Notes under the pieces: generated by a model | What the model was told of the DNA's origin: nothing | Seen by the model: only the letters and a program-made list of their open reading frames with translations | Databases searched by the model: none | Made by a program: the position numbers and the translations under genes | Assembly (NCBI GenBank): GCA_049999765.1 | Contig: JBNGIQ010006688.1 | Span: 1-22,177 of the forward strand | Source of the DNA: Phaeoceros laevis | Lineage: Eukaryota > Anthocerotophyta > Anthocerotopsida > Notothyladales | Reading direction: 5' to 3' | DNA: 22,177 nucleotides | Shown here: one piece after another, positions 9,301 through 17,934 of the stretch | Layout of the letters: the number at the start of each line of letters is the position of its first letter | Position numbering within the stretch: position 1 is the first letter of the stretch

Positions 9301-12001
9301 GGATTGGCTGCAAATAAGAAAGATGGCTTTCGCATGAATGTCGATACTGATGTAAGTGATTACATACGTACTGCAAGAACGGAATAGACCACATATGTAC
9401 TATGTGGTCTTCAACATGCAGCCACGACTTAGTGTTGTTCACTGACAATGTGGTCATACGTTGCAGGGGTCAGATTCTGATCATGATGCGGGGAACAGTG
9501 CTCCTGGTACGGCCAGCAGGACCGTATAGCAAGCTGAGGGTTGTAGGTTCTTGGTGCAACTTGTGAACTGCTTGTGTGGAGTTGCCTAAACATAATTGTG
9601 GTGCCGCAGGTGTGACTTTTGGAGTACCTCCGCAACCAGGTCCAGGTGTGGTGCCCTCATCGGAAAAGGTTCCTGGTGTCGTGTCAGAATCCTTGAAATT
9701 TCCACCCTCTGAGCCAACAAAGGGCAACAGCTTTGGAGGGTTTACCTTTCCCGTCTCGGCCTCTCTTGGCCTTTCTTTTCTTGGAAACTCGATGGAGCCC
9801 CCTCCTACGCCTAAGGCTATTCCATCACCTGCTATGAATGGGGGGACTTCAATGGACAATGCCTCGGGTCATGTCTTCCAATTTGGCACTGGTCCTGCCC
9901 AAAGTCGAGTCAACTTCTCAGCTTATAGTACTGGTCAAGCAGAAGAGCCAACTCAGGCAGCATCATTGTTCGGTCTGAAGGAGAGCCAACCTGTTTTGAG
10001 GTTCGTATTTTAAGTCATTGGTGAGCTGGTGATTGTTTATCTTTGTAGATTAATTAGGAGGGGGGTACCTTGTAGTTTTGAAGGAATGTGTGTCAAGTAA
10101 TGTCACCCATATATCTGCTGGCTTTGTTGACCTTGAGCTCTGATGTCAGAGAAATAGATGTCTACTCTGTTTCTAAGCTAGCTGTATTTCTGCTTAGATG
10201 CACAGGTGCTGAGAATCTTTTCTTTTTCTTTGCAGTAATGTTTCTTCTCCTGCCACATTTCTTCCGGCAACTCAGCCCCAACTGCCACCACTAAGGGCAG
10301 AGTCCAAATCAGCAAGTATCATTCCTGGTAGCAACTTGACAACAGAAAACTCAACAGCATCAGGCACTGTTGGTGGTTTTCCTTCTCCTACCCTTCTACC
10401 AGCTGCTACAGACAGTGAAGAATCACAAACAAGAAAATCATTATTTGCGCCGAAACCAGGTCTGTGTTGTTATGGTAGTTCTACCTCTGTTCAGTATTCC
10501 TAGTAACTTAAGGTCTGAATTTGTTACCACGTAACAAAGAATGACCAGTAAATGAGATGCTTGGCTAGCTGATTGGAAATTATTGCATTCTTGAAACTTG
10601 TTAAATCTCTAAGCTCTCATTCCTTGCGCAGAGTCTGCACCTCTGCTGTCGCGCTCAACATTGCTTTTTGGGACTTCCAGCTCGTTTGGAGCCAGTCCAT
10701 TCAGCGTGACAGCAAGTAAATCAGTCAATGAGGCAGAGAGGGTCAACTTTGGCAGTCAATTGTCAGCAAGTGGATTGAGTGGGAGTGGATTGAGTGCTGG
10801 ACCCGTAAGCTCTACAGGCTTTTCTTTTGGACTTCCCCAGGCACCGCAGACAACATCTTCAGGCACAGATAATGCTACAGGTCTCAAGGTGGCCCCAGTT
10901 TGGACTTCTTCAAAACTTACCGAACTGAAAGATCTAAGTAGTACAGCACCAGCACTGTTTACCTTCCCAAAATCTGATCCCATGCCCTCACCAGGACCAG
11001 TGTCTGCACCAGCATCAACCCCAGCGCTGGCACCAGCATCAACACCGGTGTCCGCACCAACAATTACACCTGCAACTGGGCCGGCTCAACCATTTGCAAC
11101 ACCTGGTCAACCTCCTTTCACTTTTAGCACACTAGCTGTAGCATCAACTTCATCAGTGGGCAATGCTACGCCTCCTGCGCCAGGAGCATTTGGAAACAGT
11201 CCTGCAACTCCAATGTTTGGGGCTGCTAGTGTGAGCAGCAGTGGCTTTGGGCTGGGTGCCCCCAGCTCCACACCTTTTGGTGCAGGAAGCGCCTCAGTAT
11301 TTGGGTCAGGTTCCAATTCCTCCTCTCTCTTTACAGGTTTCACGAAGGATGTGCCGACCCCTCAGTCTTCAGCTGCAGCTCCATTTGGTTCAGCGTTTGG
11401 GGCAAGCCCTGCTCCGAACTCTCTTTTTCTTGTGAGCTCAACCAAGACAGAGACAACACCTTTTGCGTTTGGCTCATCAGGATCAGGAGCTGGCGCGTCT
11501 GCATCCGGTGGAATGTTTCAATTCTCAGCAAGTGTTGGCACACCAGGCAGCACTGGCTTTGGAACTGTAGCTACCACTGGCCCAATATCGCAGCCTACTT
11601 TTGGGGTAGGACAGCCTAGCCCTGCATTTGGTGGCATTCCCGGCAATGGAGCCATGGCTGCAGATATAGGTGGCGAGCACACTAGTATGGACGACATGGC
11701 GGAGGAACCTATTCAACCAGTTGCAGCTAGTGCACCCTTATCTATTTTTCAACAACCTTCTGGTCCACCTTCTACTTTTGTTTTTGGGCAGCCTAGTGTA
11801 GCGGCACAGTCTGTTTTCCCTTTTTCTCAACCTCAACCAAATTCTTTCCAGGCAGGAGTTCCCAACCCCTTTGCGCAGCCTTCAGGGGCCTTAGATTTTG
11901 GTGGGGGTGGATTTTCTCTCGGGTCTGGTGGGTCAGAACCAAGACCTGGTCGTAGAATCATTAAGCCTAAGAGAACAGGCAGTGCGAAGAGAGGGAAGTG
12001 A
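6336..12001 (+). CDS. NUP1: Nuclear basket FG nucleoporin NUP1/NUP136, 11 exons
   Basis: Exons by GT-AG sites and phase: 6336-6756, 7132-7187, 7317-7420, 7539-7791, 7909-8208, 8284-8376 (or from 8296), 8545-9351, 9467-9506, 9610-10000, 10236-10459, 10632-12001. They join in frame to about 1352 residues, close to the Arabidopsis protein (about 1340). Plant NUP1/NUP136 anchors at the nuclear basket, stands in for animal Nup153, and takes part in mRNA export and nuclear shape. Family marks: RRKTPYDRP at residues 60-68; an amphipathic, probably membrane-binding helix at about 97-125 ending SSVFRRR; LSSEEYARLTQLL across the exon 3/4 junction; SPVEIARAFM in exon 5; ASVGPIRRTRRKS in exon 7. Exons 9 and 11 carry about 20 FG dipeptides, and exon 11 also has a Pro/Ala/Ser/Thr-rich stretch (about 10980-11085). 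The C-terminus is basic (GRRIIKPKRTGSAKRGK). A CAG run near 6400 encodes five glutamines. Only the exon 6 acceptor is uncertain. Confidence 0.9.
9386..9410. repeat. Perfect 10-bp hairpin in a NUP1 intron
   Basis: AGACCACATA at 9386-9395 and its exact reverse complement at 9401-9410 flank the 5-base loop TGTAC. It lies in the intron after exon 7 (9352-9466), about 35 bases past the donor. A related TGTGGTCAT follows near 9449. Confidence 0.85.
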
Positions 12002-12683
12002 GTAGAGTGATTGTTAGAAGTCACTTAACTGTACCGTTCGTTTATGAGTATTTTGACACATGCTGGACATGTCACTTTGTCCTTCAGCTAAACCTGGCCG
12101 TCTGGAACTTGACATTCATGTAATATGGGCCGTGGGCTAGGCAGTGCATCACGTCCTTTTGATGTCCTGTTGGGTTTGTTGTGGTGGTTCCTCTCAGCCG
12201 TCGAATACGAGTGGCAGAGCGACTTGACAAGTGACAACAGGGAACAGAACCTGTTGGATGTCAACGGCTGTACCTTGCCAGTTTGTTCTTACATGAGGGG
12301 GAGATGGTCTCATCCTTGCTAAGTCTTTGCGCCACTAACCAGTTTTGGATGTGTTCTCCAGATCAGAGATAACCTGCTAGTCATAGTGGGCTCATCAAAT
12401 GTAGACAATGAGACGTGGCTGTTTCCTGGATTGCTCTTCTACGATATCCCACAGCAGAGCGGAACTAGCTGTAGGACCACTAGGGGTTTGGGTAGTACAA
12501 GTTGAGGTCTTTAGAAGAATCTGTGTGAGACACGCCTCTTGAGCATGCTCTTCCAATGTTTCGATGTGATGTGTTCCAGCAACCATTTCCTGTGACGAGT
12601 TAATGTATCAAGCCAATCAATGGATGCATTTTTGCAATTTGTGTGAATCTTGCAGGGGCAAGAACTTTCTAGTCAGTAAGCTC

Positions 12684-12689
12684 AATAAA
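12684..12689 (+). terminator. Possible polyadenylation signal AATAAA
   Basis: An exact AATAAA lies about 680 bases past the NUP1 stop codon, followed by T/G-rich sequence. It would give a long but possible 3' untranslated region. Plant signals are loose, so nearer sites may be used instead. Confidence 0.25.
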
Positions 12690-13028
12690 ATGTGTAGACT
12701 ATGTCATTTATCGCAGTGTGGGTCATACCCTGAGACCGTTACTATTACTGTGCTTCCTTCCGGAAGATGAACTCATTGCGCTTGACGTTCGTACTGGTGG
12801 TTGAAGGCAGAGCAACCTTCAAAGTTCAGTGTGACTACATTACGGAGCATCCTAGGAATCTTCAGTGGACCAGGGGGTCGGTTGTCAAGAAGCACTGGGG
12901 AGAGGCTGTCACTTGTGTCGCTTCACCTTCACAGCTCACAGGACTTGAACAAGTACTAGTAGTAGGAAGATTATGGTGTTTAGCCAACTCCACATGGGAA
13001 TTGAACACCCCGTCAGGTATTTCGACCG

Positions 13029-13127
13029 GCGACCGGGAGCTCCCGTCCAAGGATTGTGAGCGACAACCGGGAGCCCCCGTCCAGGGATCGTAAGCGACAA
13101 CCGGGAGCCCCCGTCCAGGGACCTTGG
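13029..13127. repeat. 34-bp GC-rich tandem repeat, three units
   Basis: Units: 13029-13059 (31 bp, diverged), 13060-13093 and 13094-13127 (34 bp each). The two full units share GCGACAACCGGGAGCCCCCG followed by TCCAGGGA and differ only in the last six bases or so. The patch is far more GC-rich than its surroundings. Confidence 0.85.
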
Positions 13128-13516
13128 TCTACCTGTTGGGGCTACAAGGAGGTTCAGAATTGAGGACAAGTTTTGACAGATTTGCCATCGGCCAGGATGC
13201 TCGCGGCATTTATTTTTTAGAATCCTCGATAAACTTGTCCATGGTGAACCAAGTAGCTCGAACTAACCGCCTGCCCCTAAAACGAAAGGCCGACGTGGGG
13301 AGGGGGACGCGGCATGCCGTAAGCATCCATATTAGCAAAGTTCTAGTTACATAGGACCCCATTCTAATCTGCCGATAGCGACGGGTAACGTGATCCACGC
13401 GAGATAGAAACTCCAGAGTTCAGCGGTTATTCCTTGGAGCAGTTCTTGGATGGGATGCTTTCATTGCCATGACTTCTTGCCCTGCTTCTTTTGCCGAAGG
13501 GACTAGTGGACAAACC

Positions 13517-13673
13517 TTAAACCCTCAGACATGTGAGGGGATGGGGGATCGATGCTCACACCCTTCGGGCATTGGAGGGGATAGGGGATGCTCAAACCCT
13601 TGTGGCATATGTGTAGGAGATGGGACATGCTCAAGTGCTCAAGCCCTTGAGGCATGGGAGGGGATGGGGCATG
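13517..13673. repeat. Imperfect 36-39-bp purine-rich tandem repeat, about four units
   Basis: Units at about 13517-13554, 13555-13590, 13591-13629 and 13638-13673 follow the pattern CTCAAACCCTT, GGGCAT, then GGAGGGGATGGGGCATG. A short extra CTCAAGTG lies before the last unit, and a partial unit follows. The plus strand is G-rich with many GGGG runs. Confidence 0.75.
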
Positions 13674-13833
13674 GCAGGGGATGGAGCACGTCATGATGGG
13701 CATTCGGTTTTTTCACGACAGAAAAATCTAGACAGCAGGTACTTCAAAGTAGGCAATTTCTCCTCTACACATGCTTCAGTAGAGGAGAAACTACGAATAC
13801 AGACAACAGTATCGCAGCGCCTAGGATTTAGCC

Positions 13834-13861
13834 ATGGAACAGACCGAAAGGAGTCGAGGAG
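13834..13861 (+). other. Possible 5' micro-exon of PPR-1
   Basis: The segment starting ATGGAACAGACC and ending GGAG/GTGGGT matches 23 of 31 bases, counted through the GTG donor, with the segment at 17752 upstream of PPR-2. If spliced from 13861 to the acceptor TTATTCGACAG at 13982, it would add about ten residues in frame before the Met at 13986. It could also be only conserved untranslated sequence. Confidence 0.4.
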
Positions 13862-13985
13862 GTGGGTGCTGCCAGTAAGCTGCCAGTGTGCTTTTGCAGT
13901 GATCTGTCGTTGCAGAGATGTTGCGGGACCATTCTGACTGTCTGAGGTTTTCCAAGGGCAACCGCACTTTCCTTATTCGACAGCC

Positions 13986-16166
13986 ATGTCGGGTCGCAGG
14001 TTTGGAGAGCATATGGAAATTGAAACCCGGAGAGAAGAGGGACAACTCAAGGATGCCATTATGGAGTTGGATCTCCTGGTGCAGCGTGCATCTCCTGTTG
14101 ACTACTTGGATTTCTATGATGCCCTCAAGAGGTGTATTGCACAGAAGGATCTGGTTCTTGGAAGCCATGTCCATGCACTTGCTGTCAAATGTGGGTTTGA
14201 GTCAAACAAATTTCTAGCCAACCACATCATATGCATGTATGCTTTGCATGGGAGGTTGCAGGAAGCAGTGCAGGTGTTCACCAAGGTGGTTTCACCAAGC
14301 CGCCACATGTGGGCTTCGATAATCTTGGCCCATGCTCGCCATGGGCAGCCTGTGCAGGCCATCAAGCTATACGAGCAGATGCAGATGTCACGTGTGAAGC
14401 CAGATAGCCATATATTTGTTGCAGTACTCAAAGCATGTGCTACTGCAGGAGATCTTTGTTCTGGCAGGAAGGTTCATTCTGATATTTTAAGGACAGCTGA
14501 TCAGCCCAATTTATTCATTGGGAATTGCTTGATAAGCATGTACGCAAAGTGCGGCAGCTTAGAGGATGCACACAGGATATTTCACAACTTGCCTACCAAA
14601 GATGTTGTGACATGGACAGCTATGATTGCAGGATACGCTCAGCATGGGTTTGGTCAAGAAGCATTGGCTCTCTACGAAAGTATGCATTGTCAGGGCATGA
14701 CTCCAGCTGATGCTGTTACATTTGTATGTCTCCTGCAAGCCTGTTCCACAGTTGGGGCTTTGCACCAGGGGAAGAAGCTTCATGCACATATTCGAAAACA
14801 GGGACTCCATGCTGATTCAGTCGTTGGCAACTGCCTTATTAACATGTATGCCAAGTGTGGCAGTGTAGAGGATGCGTGCAAAGTATTTAATAGCATGCCA
14901 GCCAGGGATGTGGTAACATGGAACACAATGATTGCAGCCTATGCTCAGCATGGACTTGGTCAAGAAGCTCTTGCGCTTTATGGAGGTATGCAACTGCAGA
15001 GTATAGCAGATGCCGTTACATTTGTCTCTCTCCTGCAAGCGTGTGCCAGTGTAGGAGCTCTGCACCAGGGGAAGCAGCTTCATGTAGAGGTTCAGAAGAA
15101 AGGACTGGAAGGTGATGTCGTTATTGGGAATTGCTTGGTAACCATGTACGCAAAGTGTGGGAGCTTGGAGGATGCACGCAAAGTATTTGAAAGTATGCCA
15201 ACACGAGATGTGGTGACATGGAATGCCATGATTTCTGCATATGCTCAACATCAGCGTGGTGAAGAAGCCCTCCTTCTCTATAGAGGCATGCAACAGCAGA
15301 GCATGAATCCAGCTGATACTTTTACGTTTGTATGCCTGCTGCAGGCTTGCGGTTGGGTGGCAGGCCTGGAGAAGGGGAGGGAAGTTCATGCTCTTATCTC
15401 TGCACTTGGACTTGAGACATCTGGCTCGATCCTGGGGAACGCACTCGTTGACATGTACACTAAATGTGGGAGCATGGTGGATGCGGAGCTGGTGTTTTCT
15501 GAAATGCCCACGATGGACATTGTGGCATGGAATTCGTTGATCCAAGGCTATTCCCGTCAAGGAGACACTGAGCGTGTCTTTGCCTTGTTGCAGAGGATGA
15601 AGCAAGAGGACGTACAGCCTAACAGCATCACATTTTTGTCTGTTTTCACTGTATGCAGTCACGTGGGCCTTGTGGAAGAGGCCCAAAAGTATTTTGAGGC
15701 TATGAGAAGAGACTACGGCATCTCTCCAACCATTGAGCACTACACTGGTCTGGTCGATGTCCTGGGCCGTGCTGGACAATTGGCACAAGCCATGGAGGTG
15801 GTAAAGACGATGCCTTTTCAACCTGATACTGTACTTTGGAGTACTGTGTTAGGAGCATGTCGCAAGTGGAGCAATGTGGAACTTGGAAGACATGCATTTG
15901 AGTGTGCGATGCTGTTGGACAAAGGTGATACTGCAGCGTATGACATGATGGCCACTATCTACAGAGCTGCTCACATGCACAAGGAGGCCAAGGTTATTCA
16001 TGAGATGAGAATCAAAGAAGCATGGACGAATCCTGGACAGAGCCGGTGGACTGACCCTGGAGGAGTTGTGCACACATTTGCAGTGGGGAATGGAGAACAT
16101 CCTCTTGCAGAACACATAGGCACACAGCTGAGGGATATTATTAGCATAATGAAAGAGGAAGGATAA
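13986..16166 (+). CDS. PLS-class PPR protein, E subgroup (PPR-1)
   Basis: A 726-residue intronless frame; the first in-frame ATG after an upstream stop is at 13986. Proteins of this class bind single-stranded organellar RNA, one base per motif, and mostly specify C-to-U (or U-to-C) editing sites. There are about 16 motifs in repeating P-L-S order: the P motifs have (V/I)VTWN(A/T)MI, the S motifs GNCLINMYAKCG, the L motifs TFVCLLQAC. P and S motifs from the middle on mostly have Asn at position 5 and Asp at the last position, which by the PPR code favours U; one P motif has Thr5, which favours G. E1 and E2 follow (WSTVLGACRKW to VVHTFAVGN). The protein then stops with no DYW deaminase domain and no HxE or CxxC residues. 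The N-terminus (MSGRRFGEHMEIETRREEG) is not a typical targeting peptide, so an upstream exon may exist. The paralogue PPR-2 lies 1.8 kb downstream. Confidence 0.93.
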   Translation: MSGRRFGEHMEIETRREEGQLKDAIMELDLLVQRASPVDYLDFYDALKRCIAQKDLVLGSHVHALAVKCGFESNKFLANHIICMYALHGRLQEAVQVFTKVVSPSRHMWASIILAHARHGQPVQAIKLYEQMQMSRVKPDSHIFVAVLKACATAGDLCSGRKVHSDILRTADQPNLFIGNCLISMYAKCGSLEDAHRIFHNLPTKDVVTWTAMIAGYAQHGFGQEALALYESMHCQGMTPADAVTFVCLLQACSTVGALHQGKKLHAHIRKQGLHADSVVGNCLINMYAKCGSVEDACKVFNSMPARDVVTWNTMIAAYAQHGLGQEALALYGGMQLQSIADAVTFVSLLQACASVGALHQGKQLHVEVQKKGLEGDVVIGNCLVTMYAKCGSLEDARKVFESMPTRDVVTWNAMISAYAQHQRGEEALLLYRGMQQQSMNPADTFTFVCLLQACGWVAGLEKGREVHALISALGLETSGSILGNALVDMYTKCGSMVDAELVFSEMPTMDIVAWNSLIQGYSRQGDTERVFALLQRMKQEDVQPNSITFLSVFTVCSHVGLVEEAQKYFEAMRRDYGISPTIEHYTGLVDVLGRAGQLAQAMEVVKTMPFQPDTVLWSTVLGACRKWSNVELGRHAFECAMLLDKGDTAAYDMMATIYRAAHMHKEAKVIHEMRIKEAWTNPGQSRWTDPGGVVHTFAVGNGEHPLAEHIGTQLRDIISIMKEEG

Positions 16167-16695
16167 GTAGACTATTTTCTCATGGCTCAATCAGTAAGTT
16201 AAGCACCAGAAACCCAGCTTCATGTACAGATTTTTGAAAGAGATAGCGATCCGGCAGTTTGCCAGATGCTCGGTGTGTCCACCCTTTTCTAGATGCATCT
16301 CTTTTGCCGTTGAGGAAGATCCGGTGCCAGCAAAGGTGTACAATATAGTAAGATCGTCTTGGAGGATATCTCACCTTGCCGAAACGTTATGCAAGTAGTC
16401 GACCAACAATCTTACTTCGACGACGGCCCCCAATTTCATGACGTTGTTCCCCGTTTGTTGCCTGGTGGTTTGTACCCAAAGCTGGAATATATCCTTCCCA
16501 GTACAGTACCGTATCTACAGGACCTACAGGTTCTTATCAAAGAGGTGAAAACGAATTCCGTAAGTTAAGGCAAACAGAAACTTCAAACTAGCGTCTCCAT
16601 CAGAGTGACCAGACCATGGAAGCATGGACCATATAGAGCCAAAGATGACCGCATGATCGGTTTGTAGCATTTCTGTTCGAACATTCAGTACCAGC
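16167..16695. other. Spacer between PPR-1 and the NudC gene, with a coding-like remnant
   Basis: An open frame (about 16359-16568) without ATG contains LLPGGLYPKLE at 16455-16487. The same 33-base segment, differing at four third-codon positions, recurs at 22003-22035. The rest shows nothing recognisable apart from the promoter expected for the NudC gene. Confidence 0.5.
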
Positions 16696-17166
16696 ATGTC
16701 TGACAAGCTGGCCCCGACCGAGCGTCACAAATTCAGTCACAGTGGGAAGACTGTTTACGAATGGGATCAGACACTGGATGAGGTGAACATGTACGTAGCC
16801 TTGCCAGCAGGAGTTCCGTCTCTGAATCTTTACTGCACGATCAAGCCACAGCACTTGGAGTTTGGGATCAAGGGAAATCCACCATACCTTAAAGACGATC
16901 TGGCTGGAACCGTGAAGCTGGATGCATCATTTTGGACTGTCGAGGACGGGGTCATGCACATTACGCTGCAGAAGAGGGATCCCGGAGAAGTATGGCCTGC
17001 AGCCATCAAGGGTCATACTGTGGATACGTTTGCTGTGGATCGAGAGCAGCGTCGTCTCATGTTGGAGCGCTTTCAAACGGAGCACCCTGGCTTCGACTTC
17101 TCACAGGCTGAAGTCACGGGGAACTGCCCAAATCCTAGGACATTTCTTGGTGGCATGAACCGATGA
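16696..17166 (+). CDS. NUDCD2: NudC domain-containing protein 2-like (CS domain)
   Basis: A 156-residue single-exon frame with good overall likeness to animal NUDCD2 (157 residues). The family are small p23/CS-fold co-chaperones that work with Hsp90 and help stabilise dynein-associated and other client proteins. The CS domain spans about residues 15-105: YEWDQTLDEV, then LPAGVPSLNLYCTIKPQHLE, then FWTVEDGVMHITLQKR. The C-terminal signature RLMLERFQTEHPGFDFSQAE (about 120-140) is characteristic of the NUDCD2 subgroup and separates it from NUDC and NUDCL. The length fits, and the start has an in-frame Met just before the conserved part. It lies between two tandem PPR genes on the same strand, with over 500 bases on each side, so it has its own promoter. 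No functional link to the PPR genes is implied. Confidence 0.88.
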   Translation: MSDKLAPTERHKFSHSGKTVYEWDQTLDEVNMYVALPAGVPSLNLYCTIKPQHLEFGIKGNPPYLKDDLAGTVKLDASFWTVEDGVMHITLQKRDPGEVWPAAIKGHTVDTFAVDREQRRLMLERFQTEHPGFDFSQAEVTGNCPNPRTFLGGMNR

Positions 17167-17751
17167 AGTTCAGCATCGGCACACCCTGGTAGACTTGATT
17201 GTTTGGCCAATTCTGTCGCCTTCAAATTACACAAAATGATGTGGCACAAGAAGTGTGAATATGTGCGCTGAACCTAGTTCTGTACTCACCAGCTGTACCC
17301 AATCAAGGTTGTGGATTCAGGATGCAATTGTCCAGACTCATCTTAATATGACGGATGCCATTGTCCAATCTTCCACCTCTACGACCTTGGTGGTGTCTTG
17401 CACATGAGGAGTCCTCTCAGATTCCTATGTCTGGGTCGATTTCAGTAGAGGCAAGTTCGAGGGTGGCGTGGTGGGATACTTTTTTGTGCGACCCTCCCCA
17501 ATGGTGGGATAACAAGGTAATGCGTCCAACATTGCCATCTATTTCAAAGTTCATGAAGTCGACACGAATGGATCTTAATGGTGCAGTTATGTTTGCAAAA
17601 CTGTAGAGGAACCCCAGTCACTTGGACTTGAATTACAGGAGACCAAGGAACTCCTTGTGGTTTGACCCAGTCTCTGCTTCTGTTGGTGGAGAGCTGCGAC
17701 CAGGCACGATCAAAAGCACAGGCAGAGCTTCCCACCTGCCAGGTTTTGACC
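17167..17751. other. Spacer between the NudC gene and PPR-2
   Basis: About 585 bases with no recognised gene. Open frames on both strands (for example 17355-17606 plus) resemble nothing known. The right end becomes similar to the sequence upstream of PPR-1, so the tandem duplication starts near 17735. Confidence 0.45.
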
Positions 17752-17779
17752 ATGGAGCGAACCAAAAACTGTCAAGGAG
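17752..17779 (+). other. Counterpart of the PPR-1 upstream segment
   Basis: ATGGAGCGAACC to GGAG/GTGAAT is the counterpart of 13834-13861, with ATG and donor kept. No acceptor in the right phase is obvious before the PPR-2 frame, so its use as an exon is less clear here than in PPR-1. Confidence 0.35.
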
Positions 17780-17934
17780 GTGAATATTCTTTTGCAGATA
17801 TCTAGTTGCTTCGTGATCTGGAGTCTTTTGGAAATTGTGAGCTCTTGTCGACACAATCTAGGTGTTTAAGACTAATGGATTCCCATGTAGGCACTGTAAG
17901 GGTTCGTTTTTTCATTGTCGCATTACCCTTGCAG

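Larger units (their letters stand above)
12002..13833. other. NUP1 3' flank and gene-poor spacer
   Basis: The first several hundred bases are probably NUP1 3' untranslated region, possibly up to the AATAAA at 12684. No protein-like frame is recognised. The right part has two tandem-repeat patches (13029-13127 and 13517-13673). A possible tRNA-derived signal on the minus strand (GTTCAAGTCC near 12941-12950) is too weak to call an element. Confidence 0.5.

Noticed and set aside
11320-11345. A strong acceptor-like CTCTCTCTTTACAG/GTTTC inside NUP1 exon 11
   Set aside because: The frame is open throughout and FG-rich on both sides, with no matching donor upstream, so no intron is needed.
12930-13020. 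tRNA gene or SINE on the minus strand
   Set aside because: A box-B-like GTTCAAGTCC is present but no foldable cloverleaf and only a poor box A; kept only as a hint in a finding.
13918-14217. Alternative plus-strand frame starting MLRDHSDCLRFSKGN as a targeting peptide for PPR-1
   Set aside because: It is in a different frame from the PPR motifs and no splice pair moves it into phase.
14817-15821. Long minus-strand open frame (334 codons) antisense to PPR-1
   Set aside because: It is a shadow of the highly repetitive PPR coding sequence; its protein shows the same periodicity and no family likeness.
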